From NCBI GenBank assembly GCA_963210315.1, contig OY723271.1:1054001-1118000 (forward strand): a DNA stretch of 64,000 nucleotides, in the 5' to 3' direction. The DNA comes from Rhynchopus euleeides (taxonomy: Eukaryota > Euglenozoa > Diplonemea > Diplonemida > Diplonemidae). Below, piece by piece: positions 18,426 to 30,300 of the stretch (position 1 is its first letter; every line of letters begins with the position of its first letter). The position numbers and the translations under genes were made by a program. The notes beneath the pieces were generated by a model, which saw only the letters and a list, made by a program, of their open reading frames with translations, did not search any database and had not been told where the DNA came from.

Positions 18426-19292
18426 ATGTGTCGCAGCATGGGACAGGTGCTCAGTTCCGGAAGGTCGTGCTTGTCTGTCACAGGACACACCTACAAGGGC
18501 TTGTTCCGCTACCTCTTTGTCTCCCTTGCAGACCTCATGCATTTCCGGTATGCAGACATCCCCTGGCGCTTCTGGGGATGCAAGGATGAGTCAGCCCGGA
18601 TTCCCTTCTTGCGTGCTCGGATCTCAGGGCATATATTTCACTGGTTGATGGAGCATGCCGAAAAGGGATCAACGCGCAATGCCTACGTACACAGTCTCCA
18701 TCATTGGTGGGCTCCAGAAGATGCAGTGCCTCTGCAGAACAACGACGAATTTGAAGAAGCAGAGAACGGACATCGCAAGAAAGATGCCGTTACAATCGCC
18801 AGCTCCGCAACTTACGAGAGAGATCTTGCGATGGCAGAAGAGAAGCGGCGCGCATCGGGCATGCCTTGGAAGGTTGCGCACCTGTCGCAGGACGGGATCC
18901 TCGGGTATAGAGAAGTCATCCTGTGTCCGTGTCTGCACACCCGACACGCTCATAGATTGGCTGTGTATGTTCTTTGCACACAGTTGACACAGCTGCAGAA
19001 GGGGTTTGTGCACTGCAACACACAGGACTTCGTTGAACCCATCAGCGCGCCCTACTTCCTGTTCCGGTTCCCCGAAGGACACCGCAAATTATCGCTCTGC
19101 TTGTGCAAAATGCCAATCCCGCTGGGGGCGACTTTCACACCATTCGTGTCATCCGAGGCGACTTTGAGCACGCTTGACCAACGCGCACAGCAGGAGGGGG
19201 ATGACAGTTCTGACGAAGAAGATGAGGCCTGCAGGATGGCTTGTCTTGCCCAAGGTGTAACACAACTACGACAGGCGATGGCCGCACTTTGA
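18426..19292 (+). CDS. Unrecognised ORF of the 3-kb element
   Basis: 288 residues from an ATG at 18426 to a TGA. Notable segments: a hydrophobic region (RYLFVSLADLMHFRYADIPW), a His/Trp-rich region (HIFHWLMEH, YVHSLHHWWAPED), Cys-x-Cys-x-x-x-His residues (CPCLHTRH) and an acidic tail (EEGDDSSDEEDEACRMACL). Length, unbroken frame and compositional variety suggest real coding. It resembles no transposase I can name. The AG-rich region upstream would allow splicing to earlier exons. Confidence 0.45.
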   Translation: MCRSMGQVLSSGRSCLSVTGHTYKGLFRYLFVSLADLMHFRYADIPWRFWGCKDESARIPFLRARISGHIFHWLMEHAEKGSTRNAYVHSLHHWWAPEDAVPLQNNDEFEEAENGHRKKDAVTIASSATYERDLAMAEEKRRASGMPWKVAHLSQDGILGYREVILCPCLHTRHAHRLAVYVLCTQLTQLQKGFVHCNTQDFVEPISAPYFLFRFPEGHRKLSLCLCKMPIPLGATFTPFVSSEATLSTLDQRAQQEGDDSSDEEDEACRMACLAQGVTQLRQAMAAL

Positions 19293-19607
19293 CACCTCAA
19301 ATTCTAACCGCTCACCTCCGCAGGTGTAGCCGCTACCAGGAGGATAGGTAGGTAGTCCAGAGTCCGGGGAAACTGACAGAAGCAAAACAAGCCCCTCCCC
19401 ATCCCTCTTCCACCATGATTTTACCCCCCACGCCAGTAGACTGTAACTATATCATGGGAAAAATGGATGGAAATAGGTGAAAAGACTCCCGCTAGGGGGA
19501 GTCAGACTCCCCCTAGCGGGAGTCTGGACTCCCGCTAGCGGGAGTCTTTGACACCCGCTCAGACTCCCGCTCCCAGACTCCCGCTAGGGCCGCTGGAGTC
19601 CACCGTG

Positions 19608-22600
19608 TGTGTGTGCCCCCTCCCCCCTTCCCCCACCACCCACCTCTACCTTCTTCTCCAACTCCCCAACCTCAATATCTCTTTTGTTTTTGTTTTTTTT
19701 TGCATTTCTTTTGTTTTGGCTCGGCACCGCCCCCATCATTTTCCTTTGCTGAAGGCAACACCGACTCACCAGACCATACCACACCACCGCTGTAGAAGCG
19801 CAGCGCAGCTTGCCAAAAATCGATCATGACAATGGACACGCTGGCGTATTCGCCAGCACAGCCCAGGGGGCGTCGGGGGGCGCACCCCCTCAGATCTCTG
19901 TTTGGAACACCACCACATTCTCTTCTTTGCTGTTTCAGCGACCAAAAAGGCCGGCACGCCGGGAGGTTGGGGCGGCCAGCCTTTGGCACACACACACACA
20001 CACACCTTGTTGCATTCTTTTAACATTATCTAAGCAAGGGGAAGGTGAGAGATGGGGGAGGGGCGGGGGGGATGGGTGGGGAGCGGGGGTTGCTGGAAGG
20101 AGGCATGTCAGGGGGGAGCTTTGTCGGCATCCCTGAGAGGATGACCCTCTCTCTCTCTCTCTCTCCTCCCCCACCCCCCCCGCCAGTTCTTTTGCAGCAG
20201 AATACCAAAAGAGCCCCCTCTCCCCTCTCACCCAGCAAAAAGTTGAAAACAAACAGCCGCTATTCAAACCGATCATCAAAAAAAATGTGAAATACTCCCA
20301 CCGCACACAGCGAGGTGAGTGGGGGGGGTGGGGTAGGGGGTGTCGGGGGGCCTTTGCAGCAGTGTCGAGCGCACAGAACGGTCTCTGCCTTTTTGATGCG
20401 ATCTTCACTGTGCACATCACACATCACGCACTTCCCACACCGACTGGCCTCACTCAAACAGTAAGAACATGGCACGCACTGTACTGTACTGCACCGCACT
20501 GCTCTGTGCTGTTTTTTTTGTGGATTTGGCCTGAGCGCCCCCCCCTCCCACCAAAAGAAATTCAGAAGAAGTTCTAGCCAAACGAAGGTTTCAGGGCCCT
20601 CAATTCCACAGTCTGCGCGGTTTCCCTCTGCCTGTCTTTGGGCAGGGCAACGGCACCACACCCCCCCCCCCCCCCCACACCCCACGCCGTGGCTTACAAA
20701 AAGCAGCCTGGATAAATCGCATGTGCCTTGATGAGAAAACACAATGTGCCAGGTTCCCCATCACACATCAGCCAGTGCCGCATGGGACATGGTCCCATGG
20801 ACCCCCACCCCGCCCCGCCCCCTCTTGTGTCACCTTTCCTGCCATCAGCTGTTGTGCCCGGTTATGCGAACCCCCTGGTATTGACCACACACACCACACT
20901 CGCACCTCCCTCTCTCTCAGACCCATGGGGGGGGGGGGGGGAGGTCCGACGACGACTCCAGCATATTCACTCTCCGCAAACTGTGTGTTTTGCGGGGGGG
21001 ATGTGAATCAGTTTCCAGCCCCTTCACTCTGTGCCAAGTGTGAGATTTCGCCCTATATTTTGTCATAAATGGCTTGGGAGGGAGGGAGGGGCATTCGCTC
21101 TGTGTCACTGTGTGTCGACTGTGTCACCTTACAGCCCAGTTTCTTTTTCCTCATTTTTTTCCTCATTTTTCTCATTGGGGGTCTTTGCTGGTCGACAAAC
21201 TTCGTCAGTTTTCAGCCAATTCAACAGGAAATGCACCAAAATGCACTGACGACCACCCCGTAGCGAAGACCCCCATTGGCTATGTTGGATGAGCGGACCC
21301 TTATCGCACAGGAAGTCCAAAGCCTAACACACGAACTGATACGCTATCATTTTTCTGCAGTTTTCCTGAGCGAATTCCCCTCTGATGGCCCCCCCCCTCC
21401 CCAATGAATGCATCTTCACTGCGTTGTGCTGAAAACGGTGCATTTTTTTGACGAGTTTTCTCCCTCCCTCATATGTTTATGTTGAAAATCGCCAAAAAAA
21501 ACTTACCCGAAAACTCACAGCGGTAGCGAAGACCACTCCTACAGGACGAATCAGCGCGGCGGCGGTGGGAGGGGGAGGGGAGGGAGGGAGGGAGAAGAGC
21601 ATAGTATACGGGGGGAGGGGGGGAACGCGTGAAAAGAAAATATAGGCAAACCAAAAGCGATACGTTGCACTGGGTGAGAGAGGGGGGGGGGGGGCAGTTT
21701 GCATTGCGGAGGGGAGGGGTGGATATCGCTGCGCATGCATTTGAAAAATTCTAGAATATCACTGGGGTGAGGGGCTGGGTGGGGGGTGGGGGTGGGGATG
21801 GTGGGGAGATGGGATCGGGTCTGTTTTTTTAGGGAATTGAAAAACGTTTTGAAATAGGGGGGGTGGGTGGGTGGGTGGGAGTGGGGTATAAAAATGGAGA
21901 GCGGCATCCCCTGAATAAGGCCGATTTGCATGGCATCATTCTTACGCAGTTTTGTGTTACGAAAAGGTTTCAGGAGGGGGCTGCCGTTTTTTGTTGCACG
22001 CTGAAGCTGGCAAAACAAGAGAAGAGAAGCCTGCTGTGAAAGCTGTGATTCTTGTTGCACAAATCACTGCCCCTCTGAGATCTTTATTCTGACACCTGCT
22101 AATAGCAGATGTGGTAAACTGAAGACTTGGATGTTGTGGGCCATCGTTGGCCATTTCTGTTTGTCCGAACCGGTGCCTGCAAAACTGCATTGCGAGTATG
22201 CATGGCTGACACCGAACGCCTGCCACGAGTCTTTTTCAGTACAAAAAAACGAACTGTTCTGGGGAAGAGGGGATCTTCTTCGCTAAGCGGTGCAATGTAT
22301 AGTTTGCTTTGGTGCATTCCACCTGTTGTAATTGGAAAAATGCTGAAGAAGGCCGACTCTCAAAGACCCCCCCCCCCTGCCAAAATATAAAAAAGCGCAG
22401 TGCCAACGCAGGAGAACGGGGAAGGAGAGGATGGAGTGGGTGTCAGAGCGGTGGTGCATATTATGTGTTCTGAAGGGCTGGTTACAGACCTGCCCCTAAG
22501 TGTCACCCGACACTGTCCAACTGTGAAAGATGCATATGTGTTGCATGTGGTGGTGGTCAAGAATTCCGGCTGAAAACGCTCAGAAATGCTCAAAACACAC

Positions 22601-22896
22601 CGAGCCAGTGGCTCTGCAGGTCCAGCTCCTTTTAAATGGTTGCTGCGATATACTTATTGTTTTTGCTTCGATTTGTATTTTCCTCACCCCCTAACACCTC
22701 CTCACCCCCTCCTCTGCTTGCGTCGACATTGCTTTCGCTTCTGCAGGGCAAAAAAAACTCTGCTGTCCAGACACACACACGCATGGATATTTTACAGCAG
22801 TATACAACCGAGCACCTGCTCCTGATGTGATACCCACTGCACACTGCGGGCACACCGCCATACCCCCTCAAGTGGCACTCACACTCACACTGCCCC
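19608..22896. other. Intergenic, low-complexity
   Basis: Apart from one 98-bp MITE (21177-21274) I see no gene: frames are short, full of polypyrimidine/polypurine runs, CA and CT microsatellites (near 19990 and 20145) and G-runs. This is the 3' side of the kinesin gene. Confidence 0.5.
21177..21274. mobile_element. 98-bp MITE related to the 109-bp family
   Basis: Ends GGGGGTCTTTGCT and AGCGAAGACCCCC are inverted and flanked by ATT on both sides (21174-21176, 21275-21277). Terminal sequence and 3-bp duplication link it to the 109-bp family elsewhere in the window, but the interior differs. Confidence 0.65.
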
Positions 22897-25251
22897 TCAG
22901 TCGTTCTGCTTCACCTTGCGGCGGGCAAGGCCAATCTCACACGCATTCACCTTCGCCGCAAACCGGAGCGAGCAGACAGACTCGTGGAGGTGGTCCTTCA
23001 CAGGGTTCAGGTTGACGAACATGAGGGTCTTGGACTCATTCGTCATGGACGGCTGCAGAAGGTGGGTCAGCTTCGACTGGCGGAAGGGGACGTGCGCCCC
23101 GTTGCCCTTGGCCAGGGCGGCGATGACATCGCCCAGGCAGGCGAGAGACTTGTTGATGTGCTGCGTCTCACGCAGACGGTCGCCCTCGGCCTGGCTCTTG
23201 GAGAGACGCTCGGATCCTGCCAGGTCCACCAGGTTCAGCAGACCGCTGATCTCCTGCCGCGTGGCATCGTTGTAACCCTTGATCTTCATCATGAACACAG
23301 AGTGACTGCGCGAGGCACGCTCGTTCATCTTCGTGCCTGCGGTGCTGCGGTTCTCGTTGGCGATGCGCAGCAGCTCGTAGACATGGTGCTTGTCCTCGAC
23401 AACCTCCTCGTGGATGTTCGTCACCACCGCCTCGCCATCCTGGATGCGGATCTCGTGCTTCACAGTGGCGGTGCCCTGCGGGGTCAGCCCCTTGGGGTCC
23501 AGCAGGTCGTGCACCGCCTCGTTGTAGATCTCGACGAAGGAGCAGATGAGCTTGAAGCGGAACCCTGTCTGCTTCGACTTCCACTGCGTGTTTTCGAAGA
23601 TCTGGTTGACGGCGCGCGCGATCATGCCGGTACCCTCGCCCTCCGTCGAGGGGGAGGGCCCCTCCATGGTGAAGGTCTTGCCGCTGCCGGTCTGGCCGTA
23701 GGCAAAGATGGTCACCTTGTAGCCATCCAGGGAGGACTGCACCAGCTGCGAGATCTCGTCGAAGACACGCGACTGCGTTGTCTCCGGGCCGAAGACCTTG
23801 TCGAACTGGAAGGAGAGGGTCTTGTTCGGCTCCGACTTGCCACCCATCACACTCTGGTGCCCGGGCACCTCCGCAAGCTGCAGCATGCGGTGGTCTGTGC
23901 CCTCGGGGAAGCGGAAGTGTGTGGAGCGGTCGCCCATCTTCGCCTGCGCCTCAGCCTCCAACATGGGGCGGACACGCGCGAACACGCGGATGTTGCCCTT
24001 CATCTCGATCAGCGCGTTGTGCAGCTCGGCACGGCTCTTCTCGCCCACCATCAGGTACTCCTCGTACTGCTGGTAGCGGTCGTCCCTCTCCTGCTCGATG
24101 GTGCGGATCGTCTCGTCACGCTCCTGCACCACCCCCTCCAGGCGCTGCATCTCGTCCTGGTATTGGTTGATGATCTTCTCATAGGCATCCATGCGCTCGT
24201 TCGCCTCGTCTGTGATCTTCTGGATGCGAACCAGCATGCTCTGCTTCTGCTTCTCGAGCTCGTCCTTCGCCTCCACGACCTTCTGCTCCGCACGCTGCGT
24301 CTCGGAGATCTGCATCTGCACCTGGTGCTCCAGGTCTGCAATCTGCGAGTTCTTCTGCCTCTCCAAGTCATCCATGTCCTGGCCCATCTGATCCAGCGCC
24401 GCCTGCGCCTCCTCATGCTGCGCATGCATGTCAGCCTCATAGATACGCTGCTGCTGCTCGAGACGGTCCTCCATGTCCGCGATATCCATCCGCTGCGTCT
24501 CGATGACAGACGACATCTTCTCGATCTGATCCTTCGCCTGCTCCAGCTCGGTGGGCCGCCTCTTCGCCCCACGCGCACTGGGCCCCCCTGCCGCGGGACC
24601 ACGGGCAGCCTGCCCCGTGGGCCCCACACGCGTCCGGGCCACCTTATCGGGAACAGGCGACTTCGCCCGCACGCTGCTCTTCGCAGCGGGCTTCGCTGGG
24701 GCACGCCTCTTGCTGCTCTGCGACCGCACCGTCGCACGCTGCTGCTCCTCGTTGAGGCTGGTCTGCGAGATCCGCCCACGGCTCAGATGCAGGTCAGCCT
24801 CGCTATAGTCATGCGAAGGGTCCTCATGCCGCTCCACGTGGTTCCCATTCGGGCGCTTATACTGCACAGGCACGCTGCGGAAGTCCTCATTCGGCGTGGC
24901 ACGGCTGATCGGAGTGCTGTGGTCATTCGCCTTCCCAAACCTCGGCGCCGACACCGCAGCGTAGTCACGCTGCGGTGCAGGGGAGCCGCCGAAGGCGGAG
25001 GGGCTGCCGCCGGGGTGGCCCACAGGGCTGCCTGTGGTGGTGCCCGTGGGTGCAGGCGAGATGGAGGGCTGCGGCCTCTTGATGGGGTTGCTGCGCAGCC
25101 CCGTGAGGGGGGACGACGCGGGCGCCCCGCCGCTGGGCCCCCCGGCGTTGGCGGACGGCTTGGCAGAGGGGGGGGCGGACCCGATCTGCTTCGTGAGGAA
25201 CGAAGGAGGGGGCCTCAGCCGTGCCCTGTCGCTCTCGAACACCCCTTCCAT
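22897..25251 (-). CDS. Kinesin-14 (C-terminal motor)
   Basis: 784 residues from an ATG at 25251. Residues 1-230 are a Pro/Ser/Arg-rich basic tail. About 235-410 is a long coiled coil. The neck and motor start near 418 (GNIRVFARVRPM), the kinesin-14 arrangement. The P-loop AYGQTGSGKTFTMEG is near 517, switch I (NERASRSHS) near 640, switch II (LVDLAGSERLSKS) near 676, and HVPFRQSKLTHLLQPSM follows. The motor ends close to the C-terminus (RLARRKVKQND). A minus-end-directed spindle or flagellar/cortical microtubule motor is expected. Intronless. A C-rich tract and CAG lie about 37 bases upstream of the ATG. The 789-codon plus-strand frame is its antisense shadow. Confidence 0.97.
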   Translation of the reverse strand: MEGVFESDRARLRPPPSFLTKQIGSAPPSAKPSANAGGPSGGAPASSPLTGLRSNPIKRPQPSISPAPTGTTTGSPVGHPGGSPSAFGGSPAPQRDYAAVSAPRFGKANDHSTPISRATPNEDFRSVPVQYKRPNGNHVERHEDPSHDYSEADLHLSRGRISQTSLNEEQQRATVRSQSSKRRAPAKPAAKSSVRAKSPVPDKVARTRVGPTGQAARGPAAGGPSARGAKRRPTELEQAKDQIEKMSSVIETQRMDIADMEDRLEQQQRIYEADMHAQHEEAQAALDQMGQDMDDLERQKNSQIADLEHQVQMQISETQRAEQKVVEAKDELEKQKQSMLVRIQKITDEANERMDAYEKIINQYQDEMQRLEGVVQERDETIRTIEQERDDRYQQYEEYLMVGEKSRAELHNALIEMKGNIRVFARVRPMLEAEAQAKMGDRSTHFRFPEGTDHRMLQLAEVPGHQSVMGGKSEPNKTLSFQFDKVFGPETTQSRVFDEISQLVQSSLDGYKVTIFAYGQTGSGKTFTMEGPSPSTEGEGTGMIARAVNQIFENTQWKSKQTGFRFKLICSFVEIYNEAVHDLLDPKGLTPQGTATVKHEIRIQDGEAVVTNIHEEVVEDKHHVYELLRIANENRSTAGTKMNERASRSHSVFMMKIKGYNDATRQEISGLLNLVDLAGSERLSKSQAEGDRLRETQHINKSLACLGDVIAALAKGNGAHVPFRQSKLTHLLQPSMTNESKTLMFVNLNPVKDHLHESVCSLRFAAKVNACEIGLARRKVKQND

Positions 25252-25287
25252 GATATCCTGCTACACCCAGCCGTCAGGGGTGGCAGC

Positions 25288-25316
25288 CTGCTGGGTGTGG
25301 GGTGTGGGGTGGCGAA
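25288..25316 (-). promoter_or_regulatory. Putative splice acceptor of the kinesin gene
   Basis: Minus strand reads CCACCCCACACCCCACACCC followed by two AGs (25292-25291 and 25289-25288), giving a short 5' leader before the ATG at 25251. Typical of a trans-splice acceptor. Confidence 0.45.
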
Positions 25317-25978
25317 GGGCGTGTTGAAATGTGCTGAAACTTTTGAATCTTGAATGAATATTTGCATAACAGGTCCGGCGCCCTAAGACTAACATGCAGT
25401 GGTGCGCGGGGGGGAGCGTTCCGCGCCTATCACAACACTGTGCGGCGGAATGCGGCAGGATGCCTCGCATAACTCCAAGCAGGAGAGGAAAGAGCAGATA
25501 CCAAGAGTTGGGAGATCCACTGCACACCCAAAGAAAAGACGCAGGAGGGGACAGGGAGTGATATCAGCCTCCTGCCCGTCGGCCCTGCCCTTAGCCGCGC
25601 CTGCGCCTGCACCACCCCGGGCCCCAGCACCTGATGGGAAAAGCCTTGTGCTGGTCCTGCACCATACGGCCCCGCCGCACCCCACAGACGAGAGAGAGAG
25701 TCCCTTCGTTAGAGTTAGTTAGACAAACAACATGTCATGACGTGACAATGGACACGCATTGCCCACCGTACATCCGTGTGTGGTGTGTATGTGGGTAGCA
25801 GTATCGCAGAGAAGAGCAACCTGCAGATTCAATTAGTCAACCCTCCCCACTGCAACTGGCGCTGTACACCAGCAGAAGGGCGGGGGTGGAGGGGGTGCAG
25901 GTCGGATGAGGGGGGTGGTGTTAGTTTGCGCACAGCAGCCAGGGCGCTAACGCGCAGGATCATCGGGGGTCGGATTGT

Positions 25979-26043
<65 letters not shown>

Positions 26044-26745
26044 AAAGCAATTCTCCCAACAGGATCATCGGGGAGGGGAACCCCCTCCTATCAACGAAGG
26101 GCTCAGCGTGTGTCGGTGCAGGGTGTGGTGCAGCAGAGGGGCGCCGCAGTGGAAACTGCGCGGAACCACGGCTGTGCCGCCACCGCCCCGAACACGCTGA
26201 TCGGATATATTTTGTCAGTGGAGAACGCTGAACACTGACACGGAGCAACCCTGCTCTTGACGTGAGCTCTACCGCCACACATGCACACCACACGTGAATA
26301 CTTTTCAAGTCGCGGAGGCCACACCACACGCGCACCGAGCACCTGCTCTTGAGGTGACCACCACTGTCCCACACACACGCTGTGAAGCTTGCCGGGTTAT
26401 TGGTGGCACCTGGCAGGGCAGTGATCTGTCCGCTCCTTGAGGCCTGTGGCATAACACGCCACTCCACTCAACTAAGAGTAAGCCCGCCATGCAGACGCAG
26501 AAGCTCTGCGGAGCAGGGTGGGGTGAAGGGTGATGAGGGGATGGGTGGGGTGGGGTGGGCTGGGGCAAGCCTTCTGGGACGAGCAAAAGGGTCGCAAGCA
26601 ACCCCACCCGCCAGCACCCCCGGAACAGCCCCCTCCCGGACACACGCGCGCTGCGGGCTGTTGATGCACGCGAGGGTCAATTTACTCAACGTGGTCACCA
26701 CGCACGCCAACCACAACAGACCGCGGAGGGGTCGGACTGGCCTTG
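25317..26745. other. Intergenic with GA microsatellite
   Basis: No supported gene. Contains the (GA)n tract at 25980-26039 and short shadow frames only. Confidence 0.5.
25980..26039. repeat. (GA)n microsatellite, about 29 units
   Basis: Uninterrupted GA dinucleotides for nearly 60 bases. Confidence 0.98.
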
Positions 26746-27330
26746 TCAAGCCTGCCCCTGAAAGTAGTCAGGGTCAGGGTCAGCCCTGCCTCTGAAGGCT
26801 TTGCTGATCTCCCGCTGCACAAGGTTCTTGCGGTGGGTGTGGAACCGCTCCGCCGTCTTGATCACCTCTGCGTATGCAGGCTGGCTCGCCTCCTGGTCGA
26901 GGAACATCTGGTGCTGCTCTGCGAGAAGCTGTGCGAGGGGTGCATCTGATATTGCCTGAGGCGCGGGCCTGTCACGCGCCGTGAGGATAAGAGACTTCTG
27001 CTGCACAAAGCACGCCCCCTTCGGGATGTTGTCGTGGGCACCGACAAACACAACCTTATCGCCATACAATGCGCGCGGGTCTTCGTACTCATCGTTGTCA
27101 CACACGACCTCCCCAACGCGCTGCAGCGTCTGCTCCAGCATCCCGTTATCACCCTCAATCTGCTCGATCTTCTCCTCCCTCTCCTGCACCATGGCCATCA
27201 CGGCAGACCTCTTCCTGCACACCACAGACATCGGGGTCATCAACGCGCTGCTGATATACGCACGCCCCAGCGGGTAGGAATCCACCTCCACCTCCAACGG
27301 CTGTCTGTCCGGGAAGCTGAACTGCGACAT
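26746..27330 (-). CDS. Conserved-looking small protein, function unknown
   Basis: 194 residues from an ATG at 27330. Residues 1-45 contain VEVDSYPLGRAYIS. A helical/coiled-coil region (VQEREEKIEQIEGDNGMLEQ) follows, then a compact mixed segment (ALYGDKVVFVGAHDNIPKG), then a C-terminal helix-rich stretch (EVIKTAERFHTHRKNLVQRE). The prefoldin-like order (helix, small beta segment, helix) is only a resemblance. I do not recognise a family. The frame has the codon bias of the neighbouring genes and a CCAGCTGCAG acceptor-like site upstream. Confidence 0.65.
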   Translation of the reverse strand: MSQFSFPDRQPLEVEVDSYPLGRAYISSALMTPMSVVCRKRSAVMAMVQEREEKIEQIEGDNGMLEQTLQRVGEVVCDNDEYEDPRALYGDKVVFVGAHDNIPKGACFVQQKSLILTARDRPAPQAISDAPLAQLLAEQHQMFLDQEASQPAYAEVIKTAERFHTHRKNLVQREISKAFRGRADPDPDYFQGQA

Positions 27331-30300
27331 GCCGACTCTGCGTCGAAGGGTCGCAACACTGCTACCTCTATTACCTGCAGCTGGGATATGGGTGGTGCCG
27401 TAGAGTGGGTCGGTCCCACGGAGGTGACAACCCTACACTGACATCGGGGTGGGGAGGGGGTCTTGAAATAGAAGTAGAACGAAGCATGTGATGATCAAGG
27501 GGTGGTGGGGGATGGGGGGGGGGGGGGGGAGGGAGAGGGGGAAGGGGCGTCGCATTGTATTTTGCCATGCCAACAAACATAATATCGTAACGATCATTTT
27601 TTCTCTTCGCACAGCCCCCCCCCCACCCCCCCCCCCCCGCATCCTGCATCCGGTGTCGCCGACCTCTGCTGTCATAACAGACGGTGCATGCGATTTCTGG
27701 CTGCAGGTTTTGTCATTTCTTTCGAGCGCTGATTGGCCCACTCAACTTTGCTGTGTGGCGTGATACGCTTCCACACAACTACATCGCAGATATGTGGGTG
27801 GATTCTGGTGTGTTTCTCGAGTTCATTGGGTCATGTCAAGTGGGGGTGTCTAAATTTCGGGCACCATTTTTTTTCCAGCAAATTTCAGACTTGCCCCGCA
27901 TCGCATTCGGTCGGGAAAATACGAAATATTGCCTGCAGAGCCTCTGACGGCCTCTCTTGCCCTCACCGAACCCACCGCATGGCCCTTGATTATTGCTATG
28001 ATTTCGCCCTACATCCGAACATAGGTCAACCAGAGGCTGGCAACCGGTCCCGGCAAAACCCTAGTTTTAATTTTTTTTTCTTATCCTGACACCGGTGCAC
28101 CCCACCACCGGCGTGGCGTGGCGTGGCGTAGCGCCAGAAAGTGGAACACCCCACCACACGATTCTATCGGATGGAGGGCGATCGGATCCGAATTCTGGAT
28201 CATTCTTCTTCTTTCAGCCTCCTTCCCCACGCTTCCCCCCCCCTCCTCTCCACACATCTTCCAGCAGTGGATATAGTCAACAGGATAGCCAATGTGTCAG
28301 CAGAGTGGGTCGGGCGAGGTTGATTTAAGTTTGAGGGTGGGTGGGTGTGGGGAATAAACAACCACGAGAGGAACGCCTTCCGCTCCAAAACATGCCGGAA
28401 AAAGTGGTGTGCTGCACCCCTGAACAACATTTTTAGGCTGCCCGCACTGACACAGCTTCGGCACGTGGGAGAGTGAATTGGGCGCCCCAACCGGGTAAAA
28501 GAAAGCTTCGTCGTTCTCTACCCCTGAACCCTTCAGTATTCGGACCAGGAGAAATCGCTGCGAAAAAGGGTGTTAAATCACTTCGGATCCGGTATGGGAA
28601 GGTGGGCAGGAGGAGAAAGGGAAATACAGAGCATGGCCTCCCTTCGCTCGGAAGGGCAGGCGGGTGGCTGGCTTTAATGTGTCTTTCTTCCCCACCCCCC
28701 CCCCCTTTTTTTGCACAGACAGAACGCACACCCAAAACATGCCAAATTGCAGAAGGGTATTCCCCTGGCTAGAACTGGCTAGAACAAAAAGGCAAGCGGG
28801 ACTTAATCCGACCAACCCAACCAACCGTTTAGCAGAGGCCAGTGGCTTGGCACATCACGCAATACAAAGAATGCACGCACTGATTTGCCAGACCTGCCAG
28901 CAGCATCTGTTGCACGTGGCATGCCTGCATGTCAGCCACGGTTTTTCCTTTGATTTTTTTTCATGCACAATAAAGTGGCAGCTCCCTCCCCTAAGGCAAT
29001 ATACGCCGTAAACCCCCCCCCCCCACACCCCTCCCTCGATATTCCAGAGCAGCTTGCGAGAAGGAGGTGGGACAGGCAGGACGCACCGAGGTCTCCTTCA
29101 CCGCGCCCCACACGGATCTAGCGCCGGATCTCTTTTGCAGCACATCGGTGTGCTGCAGCACGCCGGATGCATCTGCTCTTTGATCCGGCCACCGCAACCA
29201 CCGCACCCAAGTCTAATGATATTGTTTGGAAAGCGTGTCGGGGCGACACCTTGGCGGCAGGCCAAGGGCTGGGTTCGGAAAACCAAATCCCCCCTTTCTT
29301 CTCCGAGATTTGCAGGCCCATCGCAACCATCTGCCACCGCCATCACCTCCTCCTCCTCCAAAAACTTCCCGGCACAGACAGAGAGAGAGAGGGGGGAGAA
29401 GGGAGTGAGAGTTAGGGCGGTGTTGGCACTTTGCCTGACATGCATGCCGGCCTCAACCTGGGTTCGGCTGCACGCTCTGCAGCGTGCAAACCCATGACTG
29501 AAGCCCGTTGTGAAAGGTGTGTGTGATGCGGTGGGACGATACAGGGTGGGACCACAGGATAGTGTGGGAAGGGCGAAGGGGGAGGGGGGGGGGGGAAATA
29601 TGCACGAAAAGAGAAGGGAAAACGCCCTCACCTCAGACCTAACTCGGGCCGAGGCCAGCATGGAGCAATACGCCACTACCACCACCAACACACCCTCCAT
29701 CCCGCAAGCCGTTGGGTCAGGAAAAAGGCACAAAAATCGTTCTCCTTTTGCTTTGTTGTAGACACCCTGGCCAGCAGGGAGGGCAGTTCCGGGCTACTTT
29801 TTGATGTTTTTTTTTGACGTTGAGCGCACACCTGCTCCTCCCAAAATAAATTGAAAACGAAGCCACTGGGTGAGAAAAGGACTTCACACCACCGTGTGGC
29901 ACTCTGCCAGTGCGCCCACGCAAACCGCCACTGCAGGGATGGGTAACCGAGGAGGAGAAATGTGTGTTAGGTCGGGAGAGGGGTGGGGTGGGGGAGGGGA
30001 GGAGAGTGGCAGGGGGAGAAGGCTCGCACCCACAGCTGAGTGAAGGGTCCCCAGTGGAATCCTTTCGCTCTCTCTTCAGTGGGGCGAAGGAAGAGAAAAT
30101 AACATGCTGGCTCATTTTGCTCTGTTAGAGACGTGTGAAGTGCGCCCAGTGTGTGTGTGTGTGTGCCATGCCGGGACAGCTTCGCACAAGAGTGAAGACC
30201 CCCAGCAGGGGGATTGGTGGTGGGTGGTGGGGGGGGGGGGGGGGGGGAGCAAAGCAGGTATGACGATGTCAAACCCCAGGTGTGATGAATCATGCAAGTC

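Larger units (their letters stand above)
16591..19607. mobile_element. 3-kb element with long multi-palindromic inverted ends
   Basis: Inverted ends of about 155 bp (16591-16749 and 19452-19607) start CACGGTGGACTCCAGCGG and end at a TTTTTCCCATGATA motif. Between lie alternating CTCCCGCTAGCGGGAG-type palindromes. A third, internal copy of the outer half lies at 17370-17467 in the orientation of the left end, so the element is composite or nested. It carries three short plus-strand ORFs, none with a recognised transposase signature, and a pair of the GC-rich palindromic repeats. No clear target duplication. Confidence 0.75.

Noticed and set aside
22984-25353. 789-codon plus-strand ORF
   Set aside because: Exact antisense of the kinesin-14 gene; Leu/Arg/His-rich composition typical of the reverse complement of GC-rich codons.
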